In this document: in pieces, positions 18,729-26,831 of the stretch
How positions within the stretch are numbered: the stretch's first letter is position 1
How the letters are laid out: each line of letters starts with the position of its first letter
NCBI GenBank assembly: GCA_018712605.1
Contig: DVGR01000076.1
Location: forward strand, 1 to 47,681
Reading direction: 5' to 3'
DNA: 47,681 nucleotides
DNA from: Candidatus Choladousia intestinigallinarum
Lineage (GTDB): Bacteria; Bacillota; Clostridia; Lachnospirales; Lachnospiraceae
Notes under the pieces: model-generated
Databases searched by the model: none
Seen by the model: the letters and a program-made list of their open reading frames with translations, nothing else
What the model was told of the DNA's origin: nothing
Translations under genes and position numbers: made by a program

Positions 18729-18776
18729 ACACTATATACAGTACATCACCCAAACCAAAATGTCAATTTCTTGTGT
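18729..18776 (-). promoter_or_regulatory. tandem NrdR boxes upstream of nrdJ
   Basis: ACACTATATACAGTAC (18729-18744) matches the NrdR box consensus acaCwAtATaTwGtgt closely. A second, weaker box ACACAAGAAATTGACA lies on the other strand (18761-18776). Their centres are 32 bp apart, about three helical turns, the spacing expected for cooperative NrdR binding. They lie 107-154 bases upstream of the nrdJ start codon. Confidence 0.75.
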
Positions 18777-18796
18777 AAGCTGATACATTCCTTGGA

Positions 18797-18957
18797 AGGA
18801 TTTCCGTTACTGTTCACACAGCGGCCTGACACTTGCTGTCGGGCTGCGTAAGAACGTGATTCAGGTGTGAGCAGGCTCCTTTTGCGGAGCAAAACTTTAA
18901 ATGAGCCTGCGAATGTTACTGTTCACGAGATACGAGTGAACAGTAACGGATTTCCGA
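18797..18957. repeat. intergenic inverted-repeat element with nested hairpins
   Basis: About 160 bp with no ORF. The ends read GGATTTCCGTTACTGTTCAC and, inverted, GGAAATCCGTTACTGTTCAC. A third copy of GTTACTGTTCAC just inside the right end forms a perfect 12 bp stem with the terminal copy around a 9-base loop (18915-18947). The interior has a further GCAGGCTC / GAGCCTGC stem (18871-18910) enclosing CTCC-TTTTGC-GGAG. The terminal repeats and small size suggest a MITE-like or structured intergenic repeat. It fills most of the 405 bp gap between nrdJ and the YibE/F gene, together with the NrdR boxes. Confidence 0.6.
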
Positions 18958-18971
18958 TCCTATAACGCAGA

Positions 18972-18997
18972 ACAGGCAGCGTTTTACCGCTGCCTGG
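18972..18997 (-). terminator. hairpin after the YibE/F gene
   Basis: CAGGCAGCG pairs with CGCTGCCTG around a six-base loop, about 30 bases past the YibE/F stop codon. It is GC-rich and well placed for termination, but the sequence that follows on the minus strand is TTCTGCG rather than a T run, so the call is tentative. Confidence 0.45.
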
Positions 18998-19027
18998 TTC
19001 AAAACTTCTATTTCCTGTCCTCTATAT

Positions 19028-20221
19028 TTATTCCTGAACTTCTGCCGCAGCGGTCGCCTCATGGCTTTCCGGCACGTTCTCCAGGTGTTTTCTTCCTCTG
19101 GTCAGAAGAATTCCCGCCACCAGGGCTGTGAAGGGCGCTACCGTAACCAAGCCGAAGCTACCCACCACAGTGTCCAGAATCTCCGAAGCCACATATTTAT
19201 AATTCAGAATGTGGTCAATGGGAGTTCCCTGTGCCATATAAACCATTAAAGAAGTGATATATCCCCCGGAATAAGCCAGCAGCAGAGTGGTAGTCATGGT
19301 TCCCATAGCCGCCCTGGCCACATGCATCCCAGAGATGGACGCTTCCTTCCAGGAAATATCCGGCTTCTTCTCAATGACCTCATGGACGGCAGAGGTAATA
19401 TCCACAGCAAGGTCTATCATGGCTCCCGAAGCCCCGATAAAAATACTGCTCATAAAGATGGCAGTCAAATCCAGATTCTGGAAACCGCTGTAGAGTAGCG
19501 ATTCTGAATCCGGCATTACAGCCCCGTGGATCTTAAACAAATCCGTAAAGAAAATCCCCAGCACGCAGGTGGTCATGATCCCCAGCAAAGCGCCCATGGA
19601 CGCAGTCAGCGTTCTTCGTTCAAATCCATATACGAAGAAAATAATCACCAGGGTAATAAACACAGTAATCAAAAGCCCGATCCAAACCGGAGAATATCCT
19701 CTCAGATAAGAAGGAACCAGGATCTTCCATATAGAAAGTATGGTAATTACAAAAGAAAAAAGAGCCAGAACTCCTTTTTTACCAGCTACTACAATTAAAA
19801 TTACCACAAAAGCCCCAAAAAGAACCACTTCCTTATCCAGCCTGAAGTGATCCGACATAACGCAGGAAGAGACCTCATCTCCATTGACGCTGATGCGCAC
19901 AAAGGCCTTATCCCCTTCCTGATAAATCTTGTCCTGCTCCAGGGAGCCGCTCAGAAAGTTCACTCCCGTAATCTCCTGGCCTTTAAAGGTTCCATTTTGG
20001 ATCACCATTTTGCAGGACTGTTCTCCTGACTGAATCATGCCGCTGGTGATAATCGCTGAATTATCTACTTCTGTTACCAGGCCGATGGCCCGCTCTGACC
20101 CCTGATAAATCAAGGCATCCTCAAAGCCAGTGGGTATGGCCATGAGGATGCCGATCAGTATAATACCGATAAGAATCATCAGGAGTGTTGATTTCTGTTT
20201 CTGGAAAAAAACACTCTTCAT
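19028..20221 (-). CDS. YibE/F-family membrane protein
   Basis: A 397-residue membrane protein of the YibE/F family (PF07907). It has an N-terminal anchor helix (TLLMILIGIILIGILMAI), an extracytoplasmic beta-rich segment of about 100 residues, then seven to eight helices. Conserved features include IWIL-like hydrophobic runs, the FVYGFERRTLTASMGALLGI segment, and the loop GASGAMIDLAVDITSAVHEV, which is the most conserved part of the family. The function is not established; a transporter role has been proposed from topology. It begins 15 bp after the alkaline phosphatase stop with AAGGGG upstream, so the two are co-transcribed. Confidence 0.9.
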   Translation of the reverse strand: MKSVFFQKQKSTLLMILIGIILIGILMAIPTGFEDALIYQGSERAIGLVTEVDNSAIITSGMIQSGEQSCKMVIQNGTFKGQEITGVNFLSGSLEQDKIYQEGDKAFVRISVNGDEVSSCVMSDHFRLDKEVVLFGAFVVILIVVAGKKGVLALFSFVITILSIWKILVPSYLRGYSPVWIGLLITVFITLVIIFFVYGFERRTLTASMGALLGIMTTCVLGIFFTDLFKIHGAVMPDSESLLYSGFQNLDLTAIFMSSIFIGASGAMIDLAVDITSAVHEVIEKKPDISWKEASISGMHVARAAMGTMTTTLLLAYSGGYITSLMVYMAQGTPIDHILNYKYVASEILDTVVGSFGLVTVAPFTALVAGILLTRGRKHLENVPESHEATAAAEVQE

Positions 20222-20236
20222 CTCAAAAATTTCCCC

Positions 20237-21805
20237 TTACTCTACTCCGGTCAGAGCCGCCAGTTTATGGAAGATCTCTGTATTATCATAATATCCGTCA
20301 AAGGTTTCACATCCAACGCCCTGTACAAGAACCTCTACCGGCAGTCCTGTATGGGCATAAGATCCAAAGTTGATTCCGCTCTTGTTGTTCAGAATATGAG
20401 TAATGGTAACTGTAAGGGGCTCATAGCTGCCGTATTTGATATACTCTTCCTGCCCGAACTCTTCCTCTTCTCCCGTTCTGGACATCGTAGTCTCATAAGC
20501 CTCCTGAAGCAGTTCATACTCATACTGTGTCATTTCCAGAGCTCCCTCGTTTGTTGACTCGGGATGCAGATCCGCACTGTCCTTCTGGTTGGAAGCTTCC
20601 TCCTGAGTTTCGGGAGCAGAAAGTCCAAAGAGCTCTGTCACATCCTGCATTACTGTCTCGAAATCCGTACCATTCTCTTTGTAGCCTGTTACGTAATCTG
20701 AATCAAACTTCGCATAGGAAATCTTCTGGGTGTTCATATTGGTAAGGAAGGTATCGTAATCTGTGCCAGCATATCCGATAGTCAGACCTCCGGTCTCATG
20801 GTCGCCGGTTACGATAATCAGCGTTTCATCGGGATGCTCGTTGTAGAATTCAACGGCCTCAGCCACCGCATTGTCCAGGGCAATGGTATCCTTGATGGTG
20901 GAAGCCGCATCGTTGGCATGGCATGCCCAGTCGATCTTGCCGCCCTCTACCATCATGAAAAAGCCTGTCTCATTATCCAGCACTTCGATTCCTTTTTCCA
21001 CATAATCAGCCAGGGCCCATTCTCCCTCCTGGCGGTCTACTTCGTAGGCCATTGCGTCACTGTCAGCCAGATGCTCGTCGATAACGATTGCTTTTCCAGA
21101 ATCCGCTGTAAGGGCCTCAGCCTCAGCCTGGGTTTTTACAACTGTGTAGCCAGCCTCCTGAGCCAGCTCATACAGATCCTGCTGGTCTTCCTCGCTTCCC
21201 GTTGGGCTTAAAAGGGCTCCGCCTGCGAAATAGTCAAAGTTGCTCTCGATCAGCTCAAGCCCGATCTCATAGTAGCTGTTTCTGGATGCCTGATGTGCAT
21301 AGAAAGCAGCCGGAGTCGCATGATTTAAGTTTACGCTGGTAAGAATACCGATCTTATAATCCTTCTGGGCTTTCAGCTTCTCCGCTATCGTCTCATATTC
21401 CTCTGTAAAATCTTCGCTGACATTGATGCTTCCGCTCCAGGTCTTGTTTCCAGTGGCAATAGAAGTAGCCGTAGAGGCAGAGTCCGGCGCAAAGGATGTA
21501 CTGTCATAGGTCTGCGCAGAACCTGCAATAGGGAAATTCATCATGGTGAGATTATTCTGGCTGCTCAGAACCGCTTTCTCTTCACCCTCTACCGTTACAG
21601 TCTCTCCGTTCTCTGCGTTAGCATTGGCGCTTAAGAAATAATTAGTCAACTGAACCTGGGGATAGCTCATTCCATCGCCGATAAACAGAAATACGTATTT
21701 GGGCACTCCTGCTGTCTCTGCGCCTTCCGCTGCCTGTACTCCTACAGTCATAGAAGACATTACCGTCATTGCTGCCAGCAGAGCTGCTGCCAATTTCTTT
21801 TTCAT
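20237..21805 (-). CDS. phoA: secreted alkaline phosphatase
   Basis: A 522-residue exported phosphomonoesterase. The first 26 residues form a Sec signal peptide (MKKKLAAALLAAMTVMSSMTVGVQA, cut after AQA-type VQA). The metal and catalytic set of the PhoA family is complete: FIGDGMS (Asp ligand), PDSASTATSIATG (Ser nucleophile), NHATPAAFYAHQ, MVEGGKIDWACHANDA, TGDHETGG, and a late His in SYAHTGLPV. It should hydrolyse phosphate esters outside the membrane with two Zn and one Mg. I start at 21805, where TGGAGG precedes the signal peptide; the track start adds 13 codons with no ribosome site. No clear Pho box is visible upstream. The YibE/F gene follows in the same operon. Confidence 0.94.
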   Translation of the reverse strand: MKKKLAAALLAAMTVMSSMTVGVQAAEGAETAGVPKYVFLFIGDGMSYPQVQLTNYFLSANANAENGETVTVEGEEKAVLSSQNNLTMMNFPIAGSAQTYDSTSFAPDSASTATSIATGNKTWSGSINVSEDFTEEYETIAEKLKAQKDYKIGILTSVNLNHATPAAFYAHQASRNSYYEIGLELIESNFDYFAGGALLSPTGSEEDQQDLYELAQEAGYTVVKTQAEAEALTADSGKAIVIDEHLADSDAMAYEVDRQEGEWALADYVEKGIEVLDNETGFFMMVEGGKIDWACHANDAASTIKDTIALDNAVAEAVEFYNEHPDETLIIVTGDHETGGLTIGYAGTDYDTFLTNMNTQKISYAKFDSDYVTGYKENGTDFETVMQDVTELFGLSAPETQEEASNQKDSADLHPESTNEGALEMTQYEYELLQEAYETTMSRTGEEEEFGQEEYIKYGSYEPLTVTITHILNNKSGINFGSYAHTGLPVEVLVQGVGCETFDGYYDNTEIFHKLAALTGVE

Positions 21806-21954
21806 ATACTTTTTCCTCCAACTAAAATTGTTTTCGCACCGCAATCCTTTATCGTATCCAGCGGATTACTGCGCTGTTTCCGAAAAAAATTTTAGCCGGC
21901 CAATGTAAAAATCAAAAGACCCGGTTCGTAAAAATCTGGTAAATATTGAATAAG

Positions 21955-21983
21955 TTGACACTGATGTTAAATTACACTATAAT
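21955..21983 (+). promoter_or_regulatory. consensus sigma-A promoter of the rpiR remnant
   Basis: TTGACA, 17 bases, TATAAT on the plus strand: a perfect consensus promoter about 60 bp upstream of the broken RpiR-family gene. A TGGAGGTGAG ribosome site follows, so the N-terminal fragment may still be made. Confidence 0.85.
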
Positions 21984-22043
21984 TAAAAATACTTTTGGAA
22001 ACTTTATAAACGATAAATTTTTTCTTCTTCTGGAGGTGAGTTT

Positions 22044-22558
22044 ATGCCTGGCAAGGATCACGTCTTAGACCTTATACGCTCCCACCTGGACGAAATGTTT
22101 CCTGCTGAGCGGAAGGCCGCCGAATATATTTTGGAGCATCCCGAAAACACTTCACGGATTAATATTACAGAGCTGGCAGAATTAAGCGGCAGCAGTGATG
22201 CCACTGTCATCCGCATGTGCAAACGCCTGGGCTTTACCGGGTTTTGCAGCAAAGCTCTTCGCCAGAGACATGATCGGCCTGCAGTTCCAGACAGGTAATT
22301 CAGGGGATGGAGCTGGCGAAAAACCGTGGAATGCAGGTCATAGCGCTGACCCATTCCTCCCGGAGTTCCGCCGCAGAGGCAGCAGATTACTATCTGCTGA
22401 CCTACCCGGCAGTTCCCCTCTTTTCAAATTACGGCATCGCCAGCCACCTTTTGGACCATGCGGTCATTGATATGCTTTTATATCTGACCGCCCACCGGCT
22501 GAACCGGCGAGATGTCCCGGATCAGATGGAGTTCCTCTACTCAGAATACAAGCTTTAA
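22044..22558 (+). pseudogene. RpiR-family regulator, internally deleted and frameshifted
   Basis: The first 84 codons encode an intact RpiR-type helix-turn-helix domain (VLDLIRSHLDEMFPAERKAA, INITELAELSGSSDATVIRM, CKRLGFTGF) and then run into a stop at 22298. The sugar-phosphate-binding SIS domain resumes in another frame (CSSRQVIQGMELAKNRGMQV to EYKL, stop at 22558). Members are about 280 residues long; here about 100 residues between HTH and mid-SIS are missing, and a third frame (AKLFARDMIGL) is used at the junction, so deletion plus frameshift is likely. The promoter and ribosome site are still consensus, so an HTH-only peptide could be expressed. It overlaps the end of the sucrose phosphorylase gene by 4 bp tail to tail and probably once regulated sugar genes nearby. 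Confidence 0.85.
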
Positions 22559-24009
22559 AGCTCCAGGCATTCTCCGTCTTTGCTGTACGTGATGCTGTAG
22601 GACAGCTTCTCAAAGTCTGCCGTAAGCTGCGCAAATTCCTCTCCTTTGCTCCAGCGGATTCCCAGAGTATGCTCATCCGTGTTCAGCAGTTCAAACTCTC
22701 CGTCAAAAGCGGGATGGGAATTTCTGAATTTCATCAGCTCATTCATCTTCTGCACCACCGGACGCTTGAACTCTTCTTCGATCTCATCCAGCTTATAATA
22801 ATGGCGGTTGATATCCCTGGACTGCAGCGTAGTGTTGTAGAACTCATAGTCGTTCCGCCCCGCAAACAGCCCCACATAGTATACCTGAGGAATACCCGGC
22901 GCAAAGAACTGCACCGCTCTGGCCATGAGATAGCGCACATCTTCTCCCCCCAGAGCGTCATAGTAGGTACAGCAAATCTGGTACGTATCAAACTTGGAGA
23001 AATTCACCTGGGCGTCCTGGCGCATATGGATATCCATAATACCCGGGTTGGCATCAAAAACTTTCTTTTTCGTCTCCAGAACTTCTTCATCCGGCATCAG
23101 GTAGCGGACATCCACCACTCCGATGCCATCGTGGGTGTCCAGCGTAGTGAACTGTTTTCTGGGACAGAGCTTCAGCCAGTTCTTCAGATACAGGGTTCTC
23201 CCAAAATACACTGCGTTCAGCAGGAGCATGGGAAGCTGGAAGTCATACGTATACACGTCTTTTTCTTCCAGTTTTTTCTGTATAAAATAGTTCTCATGGA
23301 TTTCCGGCAGGATTTCCGTGCCCGTCCCTTCCAGAATCTCCTGGCACTGGCGGATCAGCTCCCAGATCTCCGGCTCAATGAAAAAGCATCTGGTATCTTC
23401 CCGCTTGGTAGCGTAAGCCAGTGCGTCCAGGCGGATCAGGGAGGCGCCGTGGCTGCTGAAAAAGAGCAGCTTCTCCCGCAGGTACTCTTTGGCTTTCTCT
23501 GATCCAAGGCAGTTTATGTCAATCTGCTCTTCACTGAAAGTACACCACAGTTTCTCCCGGCTTCCGTCCGCAAATTCAGCTTCGATATACGGCAGCGGAC
23601 GCCTGAGATAGATCTTGGCAATCTGCTCCTCCGTTGGCTCGCCATTTTTCCAGAAATCCTTAAACCGGATAAAGAAATCCCGGTACTCAGAGTCGTCCTT
23701 CTTCTCAAGGAAATCCTTATAAATCTCGCTCTTTGCAGAAATATGGTTAATCATGTAGTCGTACATCAGGTAATACTTCTCTGACAGCTTCTCTATATCC
23801 TCCCAGCTTCCAAACTGAGGATCTACCACATCATAGGTGACAGGGGCAAATCCACGATCTGCGGAAGAAGGAAAGAAAGGCAGAATATGGAGCCCGTATA
23901 CCGCTCCCTCCAGATACTTTTCCAAAACAGTCTGCAGGTCCTTCAGGTTATCACCCAGGCTGTCTGCATAAGTGATCAGCATAATTTTGTTTGACACTTC
24001 TTTGTTCAT
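22555..24009 (-). CDS. gtfA: sucrose phosphorylase (GH13 subfamily 18)
   Basis: A 484-residue cytoplasmic enzyme that splits sucrose with phosphate to glucose 1-phosphate and fructose. The N-terminus (IMLITYADSLGDNLKDL) and core (LHILPFFPSSADRGFAPVTY, GSWEDIEKL) closely follow Streptococcus mutans GtfA. The GH13 catalytic triad is present: nucleophile Asp in LIRLDALAY, acid/base Glu in ILPEIHENY, and transition-state Asp in TTLDTHDGIG. Length fits the family (about 480-505). Relatives in the same subfamily act on sucrose 6-phosphate, glucosylglycerol or glucosylglycerate, so the exact acceptor is not certain, but the loop APGIPQVYYVG followed by AGRNDYE is as in sucrose enzymes. GGAGG precedes the ATG. 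It stands alone, converging on the rpiR remnant. Confidence 0.88.
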   Translation of the reverse strand: MNKEVSNKIMLITYADSLGDNLKDLQTVLEKYLEGAVYGLHILPFFPSSADRGFAPVTYDVVDPQFGSWEDIEKLSEKYYLMYDYMINHISAKSEIYKDFLEKKDDSEYRDFFIRFKDFWKNGEPTEEQIAKIYLRRPLPYIEAEFADGSREKLWCTFSEEQIDINCLGSEKAKEYLREKLLFFSSHGASLIRLDALAYATKREDTRCFFIEPEIWELIRQCQEILEGTGTEILPEIHENYFIQKKLEEKDVYTYDFQLPMLLLNAVYFGRTLYLKNWLKLCPRKQFTTLDTHDGIGVVDVRYLMPDEEVLETKKKVFDANPGIMDIHMRQDAQVNFSKFDTYQICCTYYDALGGEDVRYLMARAVQFFAPGIPQVYYVGLFAGRNDYEFYNTTLQSRDINRHYYKLDEIEEEFKRPVVQKMNELMKFRNSHPAFDGEFELLNTDEHTLGIRWSKGEEFAQLTADFEKLSYSITYSKDGECLEL

Positions 24010-24132
24010 TTTCTGACCTCCGGCTCTGTATTTTGTTTTTCTAAGAGTTACACTGGGGCAACTGCATTTTCTCTATCCTATCATTATTCTCCCGGGGGAT
24101 CAATACATAAAAAAGAAGTAAAAATATAAAGA

Positions 24133-24346
24133 TCACATACTCTCCGCAATGGCCTTCAGGTTCGCAAGCCCCTCCACCGCCAGGGCCTCTCCGCTCTCCG
24201 CCAGCTTTCTCCAGATGGCGCAGTTTCCCGCCAGCTCTTCAAACTTGGGATCAAAGGATTCAATGACCAAAGGCCCGTCATATCCGATATCATGAACAGC
24301 CTGGAAGAATTCCCTGAAGGGAACCAGACCTGTTCCTGGAATGCCC
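24133..24346 (-). pseudogene. C-terminal remnant of a sugar isomerase/epimerase
   Basis: Not in the ORF track because it has no start. The minus strand reads RGIPGTGLVPFREFFQAVHD, then IGYDGPLVIESFDPKFEEL and ends NLKAIAESM before a TGA. This is the conserved tail of TIM-barrel xylose-isomerase-like epimerases (D-tagatose/D-psicose 3-epimerase type), where RG-x-PG-x-G and the ESF metal-binding Glu occur near the C-terminus. About 70 of the expected 280-290 residues remain. The 5' end is replaced by the ribulokinase terminator. It points to a deletion in what was once a longer pentose/ketose operon. Confidence 0.75.
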
Positions 24347-24352
24347 CGGTCT

Positions 24353-24398
24353 AAAACAGGCAGGCAGCGATGCTCTCTCCGCCATCGCTGCCTGCCTG
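24353..24398 (-). terminator. Rho-independent terminator of araB
   Basis: A perfect 16 bp stem (CAGGCAGGCAGCGATG with CATCGCTGCCTGCCTG) around a 10-base loop, followed on the minus strand by TTTTA. It lies 40 bp past the ribulokinase stop. Confidence 0.85.
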
Positions 24399-24437
24399 TC
24401 TTCTCGTAAATCGGTATGCCGTATCCTTTAAAAAATC

Positions 24438-26105
24438 CTAAATGCCGCTCTTCAGTTCCAAAAGCCTGGCCATAACAGAATTTCTTCCCGGATCGAACAT
24501 TCCGGAAAGCTCCTTGTAAAGGCCGTAGAGCTCATGATAGATCTTTCCGTTCTCTTCGTCAGGAATATATGCCTTCTCATGTATGTGGCTCATCCTCTCT
24601 ACAGCTTCTCCCAGAGTGTCATACCCCCCTTTGGCAGCTCCCGCCGCCACTGAGGCGTAGATGGCAGAGCCTACCGCCGCCGTCTGCTCCGTAGCTGATA
24701 CCCGGATCTTCTTCCCCAGCACGTCCGCATAGATCTGCAGGAACAGAGGATTCTTCTCCGCAATGCCGCCGCTGGCGATAATCTCCCCGATCTGGGCTCC
24801 CGCCTCCTCATACAAATCTATGATTCTCCTGGTTCCAAAAGCCGTAGCCTCGATCAAAGCCCTGTAAATTTCCTCCGGCTTCGTCCCCAGAGTGCATCCT
24901 GTCAGCACTCCTGAGAGGCGGCCGTCCACAAAGGGCGTCTTATTGCCGTTCCACCAGTCAAGGGCTACCAGCCCGCTCTGTCCCGGCCTTAATTCCCCTG
25001 CCTTTTTCGTCAGATAAGAATGCAGGTTCATCCCCAGCTCTTCAGCCGCCTTCGCACAGGACTCCGGCGCCGCCTGATCCACAAACCAGCCCAGCATATC
25101 TCCTACTGCGGCAAGGCCTGACTCCAGAGCATAATAGCCCGGAACAATTCCTCCTTTAATGCCGCTTACCACTCCGTCCCTGGCAAAGGGCTTTTCTGAG
25201 AGGGCCAGAAGAACGCTGGAGGTGCCTACTACCATCATCATCTGATCTTTCCTGGAGACGCCGCTTCCAGGAAGCCCTGAATGGGAATCAATCACCGCCG
25301 GCGCCACTGTGATTCCCTCTGGCAGTCCCAGCTTTCCGGCCCACTCCCTGGTCAGGAAGCCCGCCGGCTGCCCCATAAGGGCCATCTCTCCCCGAAGCTT
25401 CGTCTCTCCTATGTTTTCCAGCTCAGGATGAAGCTGGCGGAGAAATTCTTTATCGGGATATCCGCTCTCCGGCAGCCACATAGCCTTGTACCCGGCCATA
25501 TTTCCTGAACGCCGCCCTTCTCCCGTGAGGGTCTGAGTCAGCCAATCCCCTGCTTCCAGGATCTGGTCTGCCCTGCGGTAAATCTCCGGATCCTCTTCTA
25601 CCATCTGCAGCACCTTTGGCAGGAGAAGCTCTGATGAAATCTTCCCGCCATAGCGGATTCCCTGAAGCTCCCCTCTCTCTTCCAACACCAGATTGATCCG
25701 GTCTGCCTGTGGCTGGGCCGCATGGTGCTTCCAAAGCTTGGCATATGCGTGAGGGCGTCCTTCATATTCTTTCAGGCAGCACAGGGGGGTTCCCGCTTCA
25801 TCCACCGGAAGTATGGTACAGGACGTGAAGTCAATCCCAATTCCTACTACTGCATTTTTCAAATCTTCCCTGCCTTCCATAACGGACCTGACTGTCTCCG
25901 TCATGGCAAGAATATAATCCTCGGGATGCTCCAGAGCCCAGTTAGCTCCCAGCTTCGTACTGCCGTCGGGCAGCACCCGATCCATCACCTGATGAGGATA
26001 CGGCTTCACCGCCGTGGCCTCCACCCGGCCGTCCTGGCAGCACACCAGCACCGCTCTGGCCGAAAGGGTTCCATAATCCAGTCCAATCACATATGTATTT
26101 TCCAT
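24438..26105 (-). CDS. araB: ribulokinase
   Basis: A 555-residue FGGY-family kinase that phosphorylates L-ribulose to L-ribulose 5-phosphate in arabinose breakdown. Diagnostic AraB features are YVIGLDYGTLSARAVLV at the N-terminus, VVGIGIDFTSCTILPVDEAG, the KLWKHHAAQPQADRIN segment, EAGDWLTQTLTG, and the C-terminal adenosine site IIASGGIAEKNPLFLQIYAD. Length is typical. I start at 26105 behind AGGAGG; the track adds 27 codons with no ribosome site. No araA or araD is adjacent, and only the tail of an epimerase follows, so this is a stripped-down locus or the rest lies elsewhere. Confidence 0.93.
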   Translation of the reverse strand: MENTYVIGLDYGTLSARAVLVCCQDGRVEATAVKPYPHQVMDRVLPDGSTKLGANWALEHPEDYILAMTETVRSVMEGREDLKNAVVGIGIDFTSCTILPVDEAGTPLCCLKEYEGRPHAYAKLWKHHAAQPQADRINLVLEERGELQGIRYGGKISSELLLPKVLQMVEEDPEIYRRADQILEAGDWLTQTLTGEGRRSGNMAGYKAMWLPESGYPDKEFLRQLHPELENIGETKLRGEMALMGQPAGFLTREWAGKLGLPEGITVAPAVIDSHSGLPGSGVSRKDQMMMVVGTSSVLLALSEKPFARDGVVSGIKGGIVPGYYALESGLAAVGDMLGWFVDQAAPESCAKAAEELGMNLHSYLTKKAGELRPGQSGLVALDWWNGNKTPFVDGRLSGVLTGCTLGTKPEEIYRALIEATAFGTRRIIDLYEEAGAQIGEIIASGGIAEKNPLFLQIYADVLGKKIRVSATEQTAAVGSAIYASVAAGAAKGGYDTLGEAVERMSHIHEKAYIPDEENGKIYHELYGLYKELSGMFDPGRNSVMARLLELKSGI

Positions 26106-26168
26106 CCCCTGTACCTCCTGTCTCTCTGTCTCGTCCTTGGCCAAAAGAGCCGGCCCGAAAGATCTTTT

Positions 26169-26208
26169 AAAAAGGGGCTGCCGCATGAAACTAATATGCG
26201 ACAGCCCC
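26169..26208 (-). terminator. Rho-independent terminator of the infC-rpmI-rplT operon
   Basis: GGGGCTGTCGCAT pairs with ATGCGGCAGCCCC (one mismatch) around a 9-base loop, followed by TTTTT on the minus strand. It starts 17 bp past the rplT stop and separates the ribosomal operon from araB. Confidence 0.9.
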
Positions 26209-26224
26209 TTCTAACACCATCTAT

Positions 26225-26581
26225 TTATGCCAGCTTAGTCTTTGCCAGCTCAGCCAGTGTGGTAAATCCGGCTGCATCATTTACTGCCATGTCTGCCAGC
26301 ACTTTGCGGTTCAGTTCCACGCCTGCCAGCTTCAGTCCGTACATAAAACGGCTGTAGGAAAGACCGTTCAGACGAGCTGCTGCGTTAATACGAGCAATCC
26401 AAAGCTGTCTGTACTGACGCTTCTTCTGCTTTCTTCCTGCGTATGCGCTGGTAAGAGCACGCATTACAGACTGCTTTGCGATGCGGTACTGTTTGGATCT
26501 TGCGCCTCTATATCCTTTTGCCAGTTTTAATACCCGGTTATGTTTCTTCTTAGCGTTCATGCCGCCTTTAATTCTTGCCAT
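26225..26581 (-). CDS. rplT: 50S ribosomal protein L20
   Basis: A 118-residue protein with the full L20 sequence pattern: [60 protein letters not shown]. It binds 23S rRNA early in 50S assembly and, in Firmicutes, represses its own operon by binding the infC leader. AAGGAGG precedes the ATG. Last gene of infC-rpmI-rplT. Confidence 0.98.
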   Translation of the reverse strand: MARIKGGMNAKKKHNRVLKLAKGYRGARSKQYRIAKQSVMRALTSAYAGRKQKKRQYRQLWIARINAAARLNGLSYSRFMYGLKLAGVELNRKVLADMAVNDAAGFTTLAELAKTKLA

Positions 26582-26606
26582 GTCTTATTTCCTCCTTCGC
26601 CTGTTC

Positions 26607-26804
26607 TTATAAATACGGTAAAATCTTCTTCATGTTCTGAGCATTGGTAGAATCGGTAATCGCTGCCTTTCTCAGATTTCTCTTTCTCTTGGTAGACTTT
26701 TTGGTTAAGATATGGCTTTTATAAGCTTTGCTTCTCTTTAATAAACCTGTTCCTGTCTTTTTGAAGCGTTTTGCAGCTGCTCTGCTGGTTTTCATTTTCG
26801 GCAT
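26607..26804 (-). CDS. rpmI: 50S ribosomal protein L35
   Basis: A 65-residue basic protein with the L35 pattern [20 protein letters not shown] and [20 protein letters not shown]. Structural protein of the large subunit. It sits between infC and rplT with a strong AAGGAGG site. Confidence 0.98.
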   Translation of the reverse strand: MPKMKTSRAAAKRFKKTGTGLLKRSKAYKSHILTKKSTKRKRNLRKAAITDSTNAQNMKKILPYL

Positions 26805-26831
26805 CTCAATGTTCCTCCTTATTTAAAATAG

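Noticed and set aside
18623-19027. Possible cobalamin riboswitch upstream of nrdJ
   Set aside because: No B12-box-like GCCACTG or the expected long leader fold; the gap is explained by NrdR boxes and an inverted-repeat element.
22195-22470. 91-codon ORF in the rpiR remnant
   Set aside because: Only a short piece (AKLFARDMIGL) looks native; it is a product of the frameshifted pseudogene.
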